64,000 nt of DNA, taken from Corynebacterium sp. MSK008. Lineage in GTDB: Bacteria > Actinomycetota > Actinomycetes > Mycobacteriales > Mycobacteriaceae. Within the stretch, counting starts at the first letter, position 1. Every line of letters starts with the position of its first letter. The notes under the pieces are model-generated. The model saw only the letters and a program-made list of their open reading frames with translations. It was not told where the DNA came from and searched no databases. Positions 51,965-60,385 of this stretch are shown here, piece after piece. The stretch lies in assembly GCF_030232585.1 (NCBI RefSeq), contig NZ_JASPJX010000003.1, positions 1 to 64,000 on the forward strand. The letters are read 5' to 3'. Both the position numbers and the translations under genes were made by a program.

Positions 51965-53122
51965 ATGAAAGTCGGAATGTTCACCCGCGAATACCCACCG
52001 GAGGTCTACGGCGGCGCCGGCGTCCACGTCACCGAGCTGACGCGCTTCATGCGCGACATCGTCGAGGTAGACGTGCACTGCATGGGCGCACCCCGCGACG
52101 CGGAAGGCGTCTTTGTCCACGGCGTCGACCCCGCGCTGGAACACGCCAACGGGGCGATCAAGACACTGTCCACCGGCCTGCGCATGGCCGACGCCGCCGC
52201 CGGGCTGGACGTGGTGCACTCGCACACCTGGTACGCGGGGCTTGGCGGGCACCTGGCCGGCCAGCTGCACGAAATCCCCCACGTGGTCACCGCCCACTCG
52301 TTGGAGCCGGACCGCCCCTGGAAGCGCGAGCAACTCGGCGGCGGCTACAACGTCTCCTCCTGGTCGGAGAAGAACGCCTTCGAGTACGCCGATGCGGTCA
52401 TCGCGGTGTCCGCCGGCATGAAGGAAGCGGTCCTGCGGGCGTACCCGCGTATCGACGAAGCTAAAGTCCACACCGTCTTAAACGGCATCGACCCGCAGAA
52501 GTGGTACCCCGATTCCGGCACCATCGCCGGAGAGCTGGGCGTAAACCCGGACAAGCCCGTCGTGGCGTTCGTCGGGCGCATCACCCGCCAAAAGGGTGTG
52601 GCCCACCTGCTCAAGGCAGCCCAAGCCTTCGACGAGGACATCCAGCTCATCCTGTGCGCTGGGGCCCCGGACACCGAGGAGATTGCGGCGGAGACCGAAG
52701 GGCTCGTCGAGAAGCTCAAAGCCTCGCGCGACGGAGTGTTCTGGATCCAGGAAATGATGCCGGCGGAGAAGGTGCGCGAGGTGTACTCGCTGGCCGACGT
52801 GTTCGTGTGCCCGTCCATCTACGAGCCGCTGGGCATTGTGAACCTCGAGGCGATGGCGTGCGAGACCGCCGTGGTAGCCTCGCGCGTCGGCGGCATCCCA
52901 GAGGTCGTCATCGACGGCGAGACCGGCGTGCTGGTGGACTACGACGCCAACGACACCGCAGGCTTCGAGGCCGCCTTGGCCGAAGCCGTCAACGCCGTCG
53001 CAGGCGATACCCAGCGCGCCGCCGCCATGGGCGCCGCCGGGCTGACGAGGGCAAAAACCGACTTTTCCTGGGCAACCATTGCGCAAAAAACCGTAGAGAT
53101 TTACAAGGGGCTGAAGAGATGA
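51965..53122 (+). CDS. glgA: GT4 glycogen / maltose-1-phosphate synthase
   Basis: This 385-aa GT-B glycosyltransferase, actinobacterial GlgA (called GlgM in mycobacteria), uses ADP-glucose to extend glucan or form maltose-1-phosphate. It has [11 protein letters not shown] at the N-terminus, [10 protein letters not shown], and the nucleotide-sugar motif [22 protein letters not shown] lies 8 nt before ATG 51965 (leaderless). Its stop overlaps the next gene's ATG by 4 bp, so that GH32-like protein is coupled to it. Confidence 0.92.
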   Translation: MKVGMFTREYPPEVYGGAGVHVTELTRFMRDIVEVDVHCMGAPRDAEGVFVHGVDPALEHANGAIKTLSTGLRMADAAAGLDVVHSHTWYAGLGGHLAGQLHEIPHVVTAHSLEPDRPWKREQLGGGYNVSSWSEKNAFEYADAVIAVSAGMKEAVLRAYPRIDEAKVHTVLNGIDPQKWYPDSGTIAGELGVNPDKPVVAFVGRITRQKGVAHLLKAAQAFDEDIQLILCAGAPDTEEIAAETEGLVEKLKASRDGVFWIQEMMPAEKVREVYSLADVFVCPSIYEPLGIVNLEAMACETAVVASRVGGIPEVVIDGETGVLVDYDANDTAGFEAALAEAVNAVAGDTQRAAAMGAAGLTRAKTDFSWATIAQKTVEIYKGLKR

Positions 53123-54519
53123 CCGTTTACCGTCCGGAACTGCACGTCACCGCCGAGCGCGGCATCCTCGAAGGCCCCGCCGGCATCTACCGCACCGGCA
53201 AAGCCAGCGAGCGGGTGTGGAACATGTTCTACCAGTACCGCCCCACCCCCGAAGCGCCCAGCCGCTGGGGGCACCAGCAAAGCGAGGAGGACGCGTTTAG
53301 CTGGGTGGACTGCAACGACGTCATCGTGCCCGTCGGCGGCGAAATCGCCGTGCGCGCCGGCAGCGTCTCCCCCGCGGGCGACGGCGTGGATCTGTACTTC
53401 ACCTCCGCCACCGCCGCCGGCAACACCATCCAGGTCGCGCACGTGCCGCACGTCGACGAGCTGTGCGCAGACCTCGACAACGATGCTGACCTCGACGTCT
53501 CCGGCGCCGCAGCCCGCCTCGGCGCCGTCGTCGAGGACGTCGCCGGCGTGAGCAACTTCCGCTCCCCCTGCGTCGTGCCCGACTGGGACGCCGACGCCGA
53601 CCGAGACGACGCCCACGACGGCTGGCTCATGCTCGCCGTCTCCGGGCCCGAAACCGCCCCGAAGCCCGTCGTGCTCACCTCCGACGACGGCCGCGACTGG
53701 AAACTCGAAGGCATCCTCGAATTCGACGGTGACACCGGCGTCGACCTCGACGCCTCCCTGGTCGCCCCGCGCATCGTGCGCCTGCGCGACGAGGTCGACG
53801 AGAAAATCCACGACGTGTTGTTTGTCACTCTCGAGCGCGACGGCAAAGACACCGCTGTCTACGCCGTCGGCGAACTTCGCGGCAACAACTTCCGCGTGGA
53901 CACCCCCTTCACCATCGTCGACCACGGCCACGACTTCACCCGCCCCCGCAACACCACCTACAACCTAGCCGAGACGGCGAAGCTCTACGAGCGCGCCTAC
54001 CTCTACGGGTTCATGACCAACACCGACCGCGCCGGCGACCCCACCCGCGAGCCCAACTGGGACGCCGAAGGCTGGGCCAACGCCCTGACCCTGCCGCGCC
54101 GCGTCACCCTTCAGGGCGGCCGCCTCTACCAGGTGCCCGCGCCGGGCTTGCCGGACGCGGTGGACAGCACCGACCGTGCCCGCATGTGGGCCGGGCTGTG
54201 CGAGGTCGCGCCGGGCTCTTCCGTCGTCGTGGAAGTCCTCGACAGCGACGGCGAGCCGGGCGTGGTAATCACCCACTCCGGAGACACAATCACCCTCGAC
54301 CGCATGGACGGCTCCCCCGCCAGCGCCGCGCTCCACGACGACGATGAGGACAACATCACCGTCATCGTGGACGGCTCCACCATCGAGGTCTACGCCGGTG
54401 GCGGCAGCGTGGTTATGTCCTCGCGCGTGTGGCTCGACGGCGGCTGCTCCGGCATCCGCACCCGCGCCCACGACGGCGCGGAAATTCACTCCGAGTGGCG
54501 CCGCGGCTACGTGCGCTAA
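53119..54519 (+). CDS. GH32-like protein with altered catalytic motifs
   Basis: This 466-aa protein has a glycoside hydrolase family 32 layout, five-bladed propeller then beta-sandwich. MFYQYRPTPEAPSRWGHQQSEE aligns with the invertase block 2. The key motifs are changed: the NDPNG nucleophile region reads LEGPAG, and the RDP transition-state motif reads RSP (FRSPCVV). The classic sucrase activity is therefore doubtful. Coupling by ATGA to glgA suggests a link to glucan metabolism, perhaps as a binding protein. The protein is otherwise intact and acidic. Confidence 0.75.
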   Translation: MTVYRPELHVTAERGILEGPAGIYRTGKASERVWNMFYQYRPTPEAPSRWGHQQSEEDAFSWVDCNDVIVPVGGEIAVRAGSVSPAGDGVDLYFTSATAAGNTIQVAHVPHVDELCADLDNDADLDVSGAAARLGAVVEDVAGVSNFRSPCVVPDWDADADRDDAHDGWLMLAVSGPETAPKPVVLTSDDGRDWKLEGILEFDGDTGVDLDASLVAPRIVRLRDEVDEKIHDVLFVTLERDGKDTAVYAVGELRGNNFRVDTPFTIVDHGHDFTRPRNTTYNLAETAKLYERAYLYGFMTNTDRAGDPTREPNWDAEGWANALTLPRRVTLQGGRLYQVPAPGLPDAVDSTDRARMWAGLCEVAPGSSVVVEVLDSDGEPGVVITHSGDTITLDRMDGSPASAALHDDDEDNITVIVDGSTIEVYAGGGSVVMSSRVWLDGGCSGIRTRAHDGAEIHSEWRRGYVR

Positions 54520-54531
54520 GGCAGGGAGGCT

Positions 54532-55395
54532 TTAGGCCTTGCGCATGCGGATCAGCTGCGCACGCGCGGTGACCCGCATCTGCTCCGGCAGCTCCGCCAG
54601 GCGGGCCTGAAGCGTCTCGCGGTCCAGGTGACGCGCCGACGGGCTCATACCCACCTGGGCGGCGATGGCGTCGCGCTCGAGCAGCATCGGGAACTCGATG
54701 AGCTGCGGCCCCGCCGCCGGGGTCAGGTGGCCCTCGGACTGGGCGATGAGGCGCTCGACCTTGCCCTCCTCAACGCCGAGGATGCCCAGCGGCTCGCGCA
54801 ACTCATCCAGGTGGCCCTGGTCGGCGACGAGCATGACGGCCTCGCCGCCGTCCACGAGCACACGCGCGAACTCCGCCGGGTTACGCGGCGCAAACACCAC
54901 CGACAAAGCGTGAACGGAGCCGGTACGGATTGGCAGCTGCTCCCACACGTCCGCCACTACAGCGCCCACGCGCGGGTGCGCCTTGGCAAGATGCTTCGCG
55001 GCCGGCACGGACACGTCCAGGCCGACGCCGCGCGAACCTGCGATTAGGTCCAGGGTGTGGGCCAGGTAGTAGCCGGTGCCGGCGCCGGCCTCCATGATCA
55101 CCGGGTTATCGGCGTCGCCGGCGGCGCGCTCCACAACGTCGGCAAGCGCGTCGGAGACGGCTTCCACGAACGGCGCGAAGTGACCGTTGGACAGAAACGT
55201 CTCGCGGGAGTTGACCATCTCCAGCGAGTCACCCTCGTGCCCGATGCCCTTGCCGGCGGCGAGGGTGACGTAGCCCTGCTTGGCCACGTCATAAGAATGC
55301 CCCGATTCGGAGACGAGACGGGAAAAGTCGTCTTCGCCTCGAAGCGGGGTCAGGTCTGCCGGGTCGGCGAGCACGTCCACAATGTCGTTGAGCAT
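54532..55395 (-). CDS. RlmA-like 23S rRNA (guanine-N1) methyltransferase
   Basis: This 287-aa protein has an AdoMet-binding core VIMEAGAGTGYY and the RlmA/TlrB layout. RlmA enzymes carry an N-terminal zinc ribbon with four cysteines; here that region (DPADLTPLRGEDDFSRLVSESGHSYDV) has none, so the zinc site is lost while the spacing is kept. TAGTAT lies 6 nt before ATG 55395 (leaderless). The likely target is helix 35 of 23S rRNA, by family. Confidence 0.78.
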   Translation of the reverse strand: MLNDIVDVLADPADLTPLRGEDDFSRLVSESGHSYDVAKQGYVTLAAGKGIGHEGDSLEMVNSRETFLSNGHFAPFVEAVSDALADVVERAAGDADNPVIMEAGAGTGYYLAHTLDLIAGSRGVGLDVSVPAAKHLAKAHPRVGAVVADVWEQLPIRTGSVHALSVVFAPRNPAEFARVLVDGGEAVMLVADQGHLDELREPLGILGVEEGKVERLIAQSEGHLTPAAGPQLIEFPMLLERDAIAAQVGMSPSARHLDRETLQARLAELPEQMRVTARAQLIRMRKA

Positions 55396-55421
55396 GTGGC
55401 GATACTACCGCGTTCGGCGCG

Positions 55422-55592
55422 TTACGCTTCTGCGGCCTCCGTGAGCAGTCGGCCGAGCTCGCCGGCCTCCTCCTTGGACAGCTCCACCACGAGGCGGCCA
55501 CCGCCGTCGGACGGGATACGCATCACGATCTTGCGGGACTCCTCCACCGCTTCCATCGGGCCACTGCCGGTACGCGGCTTCATTGCTGCCAT
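55422..55592 (-). CDS. DUF3117 small protein
   Basis: This 56-aa protein begins MAAMKPRTGSGPME and ends in a helix ELGRLLTEAAEA. DUF3117 is conserved across actinobacteria (Rv1211 in M. tuberculosis) with no known role. AAGGAG stands 8 nt before ATG 55592, a strong signal. The neighbours also match the mycobacterial order. It is too short for many ORF callers but certain as a gene. Confidence 0.9.
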   Translation of the reverse strand: MAAMKPRTGSGPMEAVEESRKIVMRIPSDGGGRLVVELSKEEAGELGRLLTEAAEA

Positions 55593-55608
55593 TCGTCTAC
55601 GCTCCTTT

Positions 55609-55917
55609 TTACTTCGCGATAGTTGACGTTGACGATTCTACCCGAGCTTCCTGCCTCTCGACGGGCCCAAGGTTGCCACCAGCCAACTGCTCCAGCAGCG
55701 CATCCACCTGATCCATGCGGTAGCCGCGGTGCACCACCTCGAGCTGAATGTCGCCGAAGTTGCCCTCCTCCACGGCGCGGCGGTTGGCCTCCTTGACGTC
55801 GGCGGTCGGTGGCATCGGAGGCAGCGCCTCGCCGCGGCCGAAGACGGAAGCGAACACGCGCACGCCGATGATGCTCAGCAGAGCGAGGATGAGGATTAGC
55901 ACGATCCAGGAAAGCAT
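55609..55917 (-). CDS. Small membrane protein with DivIVA-type motif
   Basis: This 102-aa protein has an N-terminal membrane helix (about 3-22), a Pro-rich linker, and a segment IQLEVVHRGYRMDQVDALLEQLA typical of DivIVA/Wag31 N-termini (Gly-Tyr-x3-Val/Gln-Val-Asp). It may bring the DivIVA fold or its partners to the membrane. It lies between DUF3117 and gpgS, syntenic with mycobacteria. Confidence 0.78.
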   Translation of the reverse strand: MLSWIVLILILALLSIIGVRVFASVFGRGEALPPMPPTADVKEANRRAVEEGNFGDIQLEVVHRGYRMDQVDALLEQLAGGNLGPVERQEARVESSTSTIAK

Positions 55918-55927
55918 GACGGTTAGT

Positions 55928-56644
55928 TTAACCGTCCACCCAGGCGGGGCGCTCGCGGACCTGTATTTCGCCTACCCCGGCGCGCGCCAGAATCGTGCGG
56001 GAGACCACGTCCGCCATGGGCCCCAGTTGCGTGAGCGGGCGGTTGCGGTGCTCGCGGGGGCTCAGCTCAACTTCACCGATGGAGGTGGGTGTGTGGGCGG
56101 AGGCGACGTCGATGAGCAAGCCGGCCTCGACGCCGTAACCTGCGACGGACGGGAGACGGAGCGCGGTGTCACGGCGGATGGCGTACTCGCCTGCGAGCGG
56201 TTGGCGGATGTGGGCGAGCTGCGGGAACAGCGCGCGCAGGAGTGGCTTGGCGGTCAGCTCGGTGACGCGGCCGCCGGCGCGGGCGCGCTCGTAGGAGGCC
56301 TTGACCAGGTGGACGCTGTCGTCGCTGAAGGGTTCGGCGAGCGCGTCGACCCACCACGGCTCGAGCGAGGTCACGTCCGCGTCCACGAACACCACGACGT
56401 CGCCGGTGGCCGCCTTCACCCCGCGCCACAGGGCCTCGCCCTTGCCCTCCCAGGGCTCGCGCGGGTCCACCTCGCGCCACGGCACCACCCGCGCGCCCGC
56501 CTCCGCCGCGAGCTTGGCGGTGGCGTCGGTGGAGTCCGGGTCGATCACCAGCACCTCGTCGGCGTGCGATGCGAGACACTTCTCGACGACGCCCGCCACC
56601 GTCGCTTCCTCATTCAACGCAGGGATAACCACGCTGACCTTCAC
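55928..56644 (-). CDS. gpgS: Glucosyl-3-phosphoglycerate synthase
   Basis: This 238-aa GT-A glycosyltransferase (family 81) adds glucose to 3-phosphoglycerate, the first step of methylglucose lipopolysaccharide or glucosylglycerate synthesis. VSVVIPALNEE opens the fold and VVVFVDADV holds the metal-binding DxD. The GTG start 56644 overlaps the folP2 stop by 4 bp. Shorter than the mycobacterial enzyme but complete. Confidence 0.88.
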   Translation of the reverse strand: MKVSVVIPALNEEATVAGVVEKCLASHADEVLVIDPDSTDATAKLAAEAGARVVPWREVDPREPWEGKGEALWRGVKAATGDVVVFVDADVTSLEPWWVDALAEPFSDDSVHLVKASYERARAGGRVTELTAKPLLRALFPQLAHIRQPLAGEYAIRRDTALRLPSVAGYGVEAGLLIDVASAHTPTSIGEVELSPREHRNRPLTQLGPMADVVSRTILARAGVGEIQVRERPAWVDG

Positions 56645-57492
56645 GCGAGCCCCCGGACTGTGTGGAGCGGGGCCATCTCTCCCTGGATCGCGGCGGTCAT
56701 GCGGATCACATCCAGCGTGGCTGCGACCTCGTGCACGCGGAAGGCCGCCACCCCGCGCGCGGCCGCCCACGCGGTGGCGGCGAGTGTGCCGGGGACGCGC
56801 TCGGTGATGTCCGCGCCGAAAAGCCCGCGGCCTAGCGTCTCGCCGACGAAGTCCTTGTTCGACAGCGCCATCAGCACCGGCCAGCCGGTGGCCACCAGCT
56901 CGTCCACGCGGCGCAGCAGCTCCAGGCCGTGGTAGGTGTTCTTGCCAAAATCGTGGGTCGGGTCGATGAAGATGCGTTCCTCCGGCACGCCCAGCGACGC
57001 GGCGCGCTCGGCCAGCGCGGTGGTCTCGGCGATGACGTCGGCGACCACGTCGTCGTAGTGCACGCGGTGCGGGCGGGTGCGCGGCGTGACCCCGCCGGTG
57101 TGTGAGCAGACGTAGCCCACCTTATGGTGGCCGGCGACCTCCACCAGCTCCGGGTCGAATCCGGCCCAGGTGTCGTTGATCAGGTCCGCGCCGGCGGCGA
57201 TCGCGGCCTCGGCCACCGGCGCGCGCCACGTGTCCACGCTCAAGGTCACATCCGGGTGGCGCCCGCGCGCGGCCGCGATCAGCGGCACGACGCGGTCGAT
57301 CTCCTCGGCCACGTCGACGTCGTCGCCGGGCCCGGCCTTGACACCGCCGATGTCGATGATGCTGGCACCGGCGGACACGGCGCCGTCGATACGCAAAAGT
57401 GCTTTCTCGGAGGCGAACGTTGCGCCCTTGTCGTAGAACGAATCGGGCGTGCGGTTGACAATCGCCATCACTTCGGCGAGCGGCTTAGTCAT
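56641..57492 (-). CDS. folP2: Dihydropteroate synthase-like protein FolP2
   Basis: This 283-aa TIM-barrel protein of the dihydropteroate synthase family has MAIVNRTPDSFYDKGATF, IDIGGVKAGPG, VDTWRAPVAEAAIAAGADLINDTW and DPTHDFGKNTYH. In mycobacteria FolP2 is not the main folate enzyme and has a link to sulfonamide tolerance; this copy sits in the same gpgS neighbourhood, so it is the FolP2 type. It overlaps the LOG gene by 8 bp. Confidence 0.88.
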   Translation of the reverse strand: MTKPLAEVMAIVNRTPDSFYDKGATFASEKALLRIDGAVSAGASIIDIGGVKAGPGDDVDVAEEIDRVVPLIAAARGRHPDVTLSVDTWRAPVAEAAIAAGADLINDTWAGFDPELVEVAGHHKVGYVCSHTGGVTPRTRPHRVHYDDVVADVIAETTALAERAASLGVPEERIFIDPTHDFGKNTYHGLELLRRVDELVATGWPVLMALSNKDFVGETLGRGLFGADITERVPGTLAATAWAAARGVAAFRVHEVAATLDVIRMTAAIQGEMAPLHTVRGLA

Positions 57493-58270
57493 CCTTGAGG
57501 CGCTGATCCGTCATCACCTTGTGCGTATCCACGATGTGGGCCACCGCCTCGTCGACGGAGTCGGTGACCAAAAACAGCTTCTCGTCGCCCGGCGAGATCA
57601 GCCCGCGACCCAGCAGCTGGTCCTCGATCCACGACACCAGCCCCGACCAGAACTCGGTGCCCATCAGCACGATCGGGAAGTTGGTGACCTTGCCGGTTTG
57701 CACCATGCACAGCACCTCGAAGACCTCGTCCATCGTGCCGAAACCGCCCGGCAGCGCGATAAACGCCTGCGAGTACTTCAAAAACATGGTCTTGCGGGCG
57801 AAGAAGTACCGGAAGTTCAGGCCCAGATCCACCCAATCGTTCAAGCCCTGCTCGAACGGCAGCTCGATGCCCAGACCCACCGACAAGCCGTCGGCGTTGT
57901 GCGCGCCACGGTTCGGCCCCTCCATCAGCCCCGGGCCGCCGCCAGTGATTACGGCGTAGCCAGCCTCCACCAGCGCTTTGCCCACGTCGTAGGACAACTT
58001 ATACTCCGGTGTCCCCTCCCCCAGGCGGGCCGAGCCGAACACCGTGACTGCCTTCGGCATCTCACTCAGCGCGTCGAAGCCGGCGACGAACTCGCTCTGG
58101 ATGCGCATCACGCGCCACGGGTCCTCGTGGCGCCACTGGCTGTCCGCGTGGCCATACGCCTCAAGCAAGCGCTGGTCGAACGTGGACGCCTGGTGGCCCG
58201 AGCCGCGCAGCGCAATCGGGCCTCGCAGCTTCCGGTCGCGCTCCGGGCGGGGGATGTTCAGCGGGGCCAT
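57485..58270 (-). CDS. LOG-family Rossmann protein
   Basis: This 261-aa lysine-decarboxylase-like (LOG) fold carries GGGPGLMEGPNRGA and the defining PGGFGTMDE. LOG proteins cleave nucleoside 5'-monophosphate ribosyl bonds; the mycobacterial orthologue Rv1205 makes cytokinins. The N-terminal 60 residues are an extension common in actinobacteria. It starts 3 bp after dapE and overlaps folP2 by 8 bp, so dapE-LOG-folP2-gpgS may form one operon. Confidence 0.88.
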   Translation of the reverse strand: MAPLNIPRPERDRKLRGPIALRGSGHQASTFDQRLLEAYGHADSQWRHEDPWRVMRIQSEFVAGFDALSEMPKAVTVFGSARLGEGTPEYKLSYDVGKALVEAGYAVITGGGPGLMEGPNRGAHNADGLSVGLGIELPFEQGLNDWVDLGLNFRYFFARKTMFLKYSQAFIALPGGFGTMDEVFEVLCMVQTGKVTNFPIVLMGTEFWSGLVSWIEDQLLGRGLISPGDEKLFLVTDSVDEAVAHIVDTHKVMTDQRLKDD

Positions 58271-58273
58271 TGA

Positions 58274-59365
58274 CTACTCGCTTTCGTTGACGCTCAGGTA
58301 CGACATCAGCTGCTCGAAGACCTGCGTGATCTGGTCCGTCGGGCACTGCTCGTCCTTCTTGTGGGCAAATCCAGGGTCGCCGGGGCCGAAGTTGACCGCG
58401 GGAACACCCAGGCTAGAAAAGCGCGACACGTCCGTCCATCCGAACTTCGCGCGGAAGTTCCCGCCCACGGCCTTGACTAGCCCGGCTGCCACGGGATCGC
58501 CCAGGCCGGGCAGTGCGCCCGGCGCGACGTCGTCGTAGGTCAGCGTCAGCCCGTCCTCAAGCGAAAGTGCTTCCTCGAGGTGCGCCTTCGCCTCCTCGAC
58601 GGAGCGGTCCGGCGCGTAGCGGAAATTCACGATCAGCCGCGCGTGATCCGGGATGGTGTTGGTGGCCACGAAACCCTCCAGGCCCACCACGTTGAGGCCT
58701 TCGCGGTACTCGCAGCCGTCGATCTCCACGGCGCGCGGTTCATAGGCAGCAATGCGCGTGAGCACGCCGGCCAGGTCGTGCGCCGCGTTATGGCCCAGCC
58801 AGCTGCGGGCGGAGTGCGCGCGGGTGCCCTCCGCGTCCACGAACACGCGGATGGTGCCCTGGCAGCCGGCCTCGATGATGCCGCCGGACGGCTCGCCGAG
58901 CAGCGCGATGTCGCCTTCAAGCCACTCCGGGTTGTCGCGCTCCAGGTGGTGCAGGCCGTTGTACTCCTGCGCGACCTCCTCGCCCTCGTAGGCGATCACA
59001 GTCAGGTCGTGGGCGGCTTTGCCCGGCTCCGCCAGGCGGGCGAACGCCGCCAGGTAACAGGCCATGCCGGATTTCATGTCGACGGAGCCGCAGCCGTGCA
59101 AGGTGCCGTCGAGAAGCTTGTGGGGCGTGTTATCCGCGAGCGGGACCGTGTCGATGTGCCCCGCAAGCACCACGCGAGAGGCGAGCCCGAAGTTCGTGCG
59201 CGCCACCACCGTGTTGCCGAAGCGCGCAACCTCCGCATGTTCGAGGCCGCGCAGCGCTCCTTCGACGGCGTCCGCGATCGCCTCCTCGTGGTGCGAGGGC
59301 GACTCGATGTCCACGAGCGCCGCGGAAAGTGCAATTGGGTCGGCGAAGAGATCTAAGGAAGTCAC
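58274..59365 (-). CDS. dapE: Succinyl-diaminopimelate desuccinylase
   Basis: This 363-aa M20 metallopeptidase-fold enzyme of lysine and diaminopimelate synthesis has LAGHIDTVPLADN, CGSVDMKSGMA and YEGEEVAQEYNGL with the two-metal ligands and catalytic Glu. GTG 59365 lies 6 nt after TAGGAT (59372-59377), so the mRNA should be leaderless. Divergent from a dapD-like gene across only 29 bp. Its gene order matches Rv1201c/Rv1202. Confidence 0.93.
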   Translation of the reverse strand: MTSLDLFADPIALSAALVDIESPSHHEEAIADAVEGALRGLEHAEVARFGNTVVARTNFGLASRVVLAGHIDTVPLADNTPHKLLDGTLHGCGSVDMKSGMACYLAAFARLAEPGKAAHDLTVIAYEGEEVAQEYNGLHHLERDNPEWLEGDIALLGEPSGGIIEAGCQGTIRVFVDAEGTRAHSARSWLGHNAAHDLAGVLTRIAAYEPRAVEIDGCEYREGLNVVGLEGFVATNTIPDHARLIVNFRYAPDRSVEEAKAHLEEALSLEDGLTLTYDDVAPGALPGLGDPVAAGLVKAVGGNFRAKFGWTDVSRFSSLGVPAVNFGPGDPGFAHKKDEQCPTDQITQVFEQLMSYLSVNESE

Positions 59366-59394
59366 ATGGCGATCCTACGTTTAGACTCGCAGCC
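59366..59394. promoter_or_regulatory. Twenty-nine-base divergent promoter, dapE / dapD-like
   Basis: TAGGAT for dapE (59372-59377, minus strand, 6 nt to GTG) and TAGACT for the dapD-like gene (59382-59387, plus strand, 7 nt to ATG) both fit in the gap. Each -35 must lie inside the other gene's coding region. Confidence 0.65.
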
Positions 59395-60327
59395 ATGTCT
59401 CAAGGAGCGCGCGCCGTCGGAATCGCCAACATCGCCATGAACGGCACCGTGCTGGATACCTGGTTCCCGTCGCCGGAGCTACTGCCTATCGACGCCACCT
59501 CCGGCACCCACCGCGTCAGCGCCCACGAACTGACGCCGAAGTTTCTGAAACTTATTGGCGCAGACCACGACAGGCTGGTGGAACTCGTGCCGGTGCGCAC
59601 CGTCATCGCGGATTTGGACGCGCCGCCGATCGACGCCCACGACGTGTTTCTGCGCCTGCACCTGCTGTCGCACCGCATGGTGGAGCCGCTGACGATCAAC
59701 CTGTCCGGCGCGTTGGAGCTTTTAGAGCCGGTGGTGTGGACCAACAAAGGCCCGTGCCTGGCGGACAACTTCGAAACCGTGCGCACGAACCTGCGGGCCC
59801 GCGGGTTGATCCACGTCTACGGCATCGACCGGCTGCCGCGCATGGTCGACTACGTCGTGCCGTCCGGTGTGACCATCGCCGAGGCCGAACGCGTGCGGCT
59901 GGGGGCGTACTTGGCGGAGGGGACTTCGGTGATGCGCGAAGGCTACGTCTCCTACAACGCGGGCACGCTGGGTCCGGCGCGTCTTGAGGGGCGGCTGTCG
60001 TCGGCGGTGGTGGTCGGCGGCGGGACCGATCTGTCGCTGTCGTCGGCGCTGATGGCGTCGCGCGTGAGCGAACACGAGCGCGCACCGATGCGGGTCGGGC
60101 GGGACTGCCGGCTGCACCCGTCCGCCGGCGTGATCGGGGTGGATTTAGGCGACCGGTGCGAAATCGGCGTCGGCGTGATGCTCGAGCCGGAAACCATGGT
60201 CTTCGACGTCGAAGCCGGCGCCCAGGTGCCCGCGCGGACCATCGCCGGGCGCGACGATCTGCGCATCGAACACGAGCCGTTTTCCACCTCGCCGGTGGTG
60301 CGGCGGCGCACTTTAGGCGTCGATTAG
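59395..60327 (+). CDS. DapD-like paralogue, catalytic loop altered
   Basis: This 310-aa protein of the actinobacterial tetrahydrodipicolinate N-succinyltransferase family matches the true DapD at 63144 well in the first two thirds ([31 protein letters not shown]). In the left-handed beta-helix the glycine loop [14 protein letters not shown] is replaced by GGGTDLSLSSALMASRV. This may abolish catalysis, so a regulatory or mixed-trimer role is possible. Corynebacterial genomes are known to carry such a second dapD-like gene. TAGACT lies 7 nt before ATG 59395. Confidence 0.8.
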   Translation: MSQGARAVGIANIAMNGTVLDTWFPSPELLPIDATSGTHRVSAHELTPKFLKLIGADHDRLVELVPVRTVIADLDAPPIDAHDVFLRLHLLSHRMVEPLTINLSGALELLEPVVWTNKGPCLADNFETVRTNLRARGLIHVYGIDRLPRMVDYVVPSGVTIAEAERVRLGAYLAEGTSVMREGYVSYNAGTLGPARLEGRLSSAVVVGGGTDLSLSSALMASRVSEHERAPMRVGRDCRLHPSAGVIGVDLGDRCEIGVGVMLEPETMVFDVEAGAQVPARTIAGRDDLRIEHEPFSTSPVVRRRTLGVD

Positions 60328-60342
60328 CGCAAAAATGCGGAA

Positions 60343-60348
60343 TATAAT
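60343..60348 (+). promoter_or_regulatory. Perfect TATAAT before the permease pair
   Basis: TATAAT 38 nt upstream of ATG 60386. AAGGTG stands 6 nt before that ATG, so this transcript has a leader, unlike its neighbours. No good -35 is visible. Confidence 0.6.
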
Positions 60349-60385
60349 GCCGTTGGCTCAATAGCTTGCGTTTAAGGTGTTCGAC

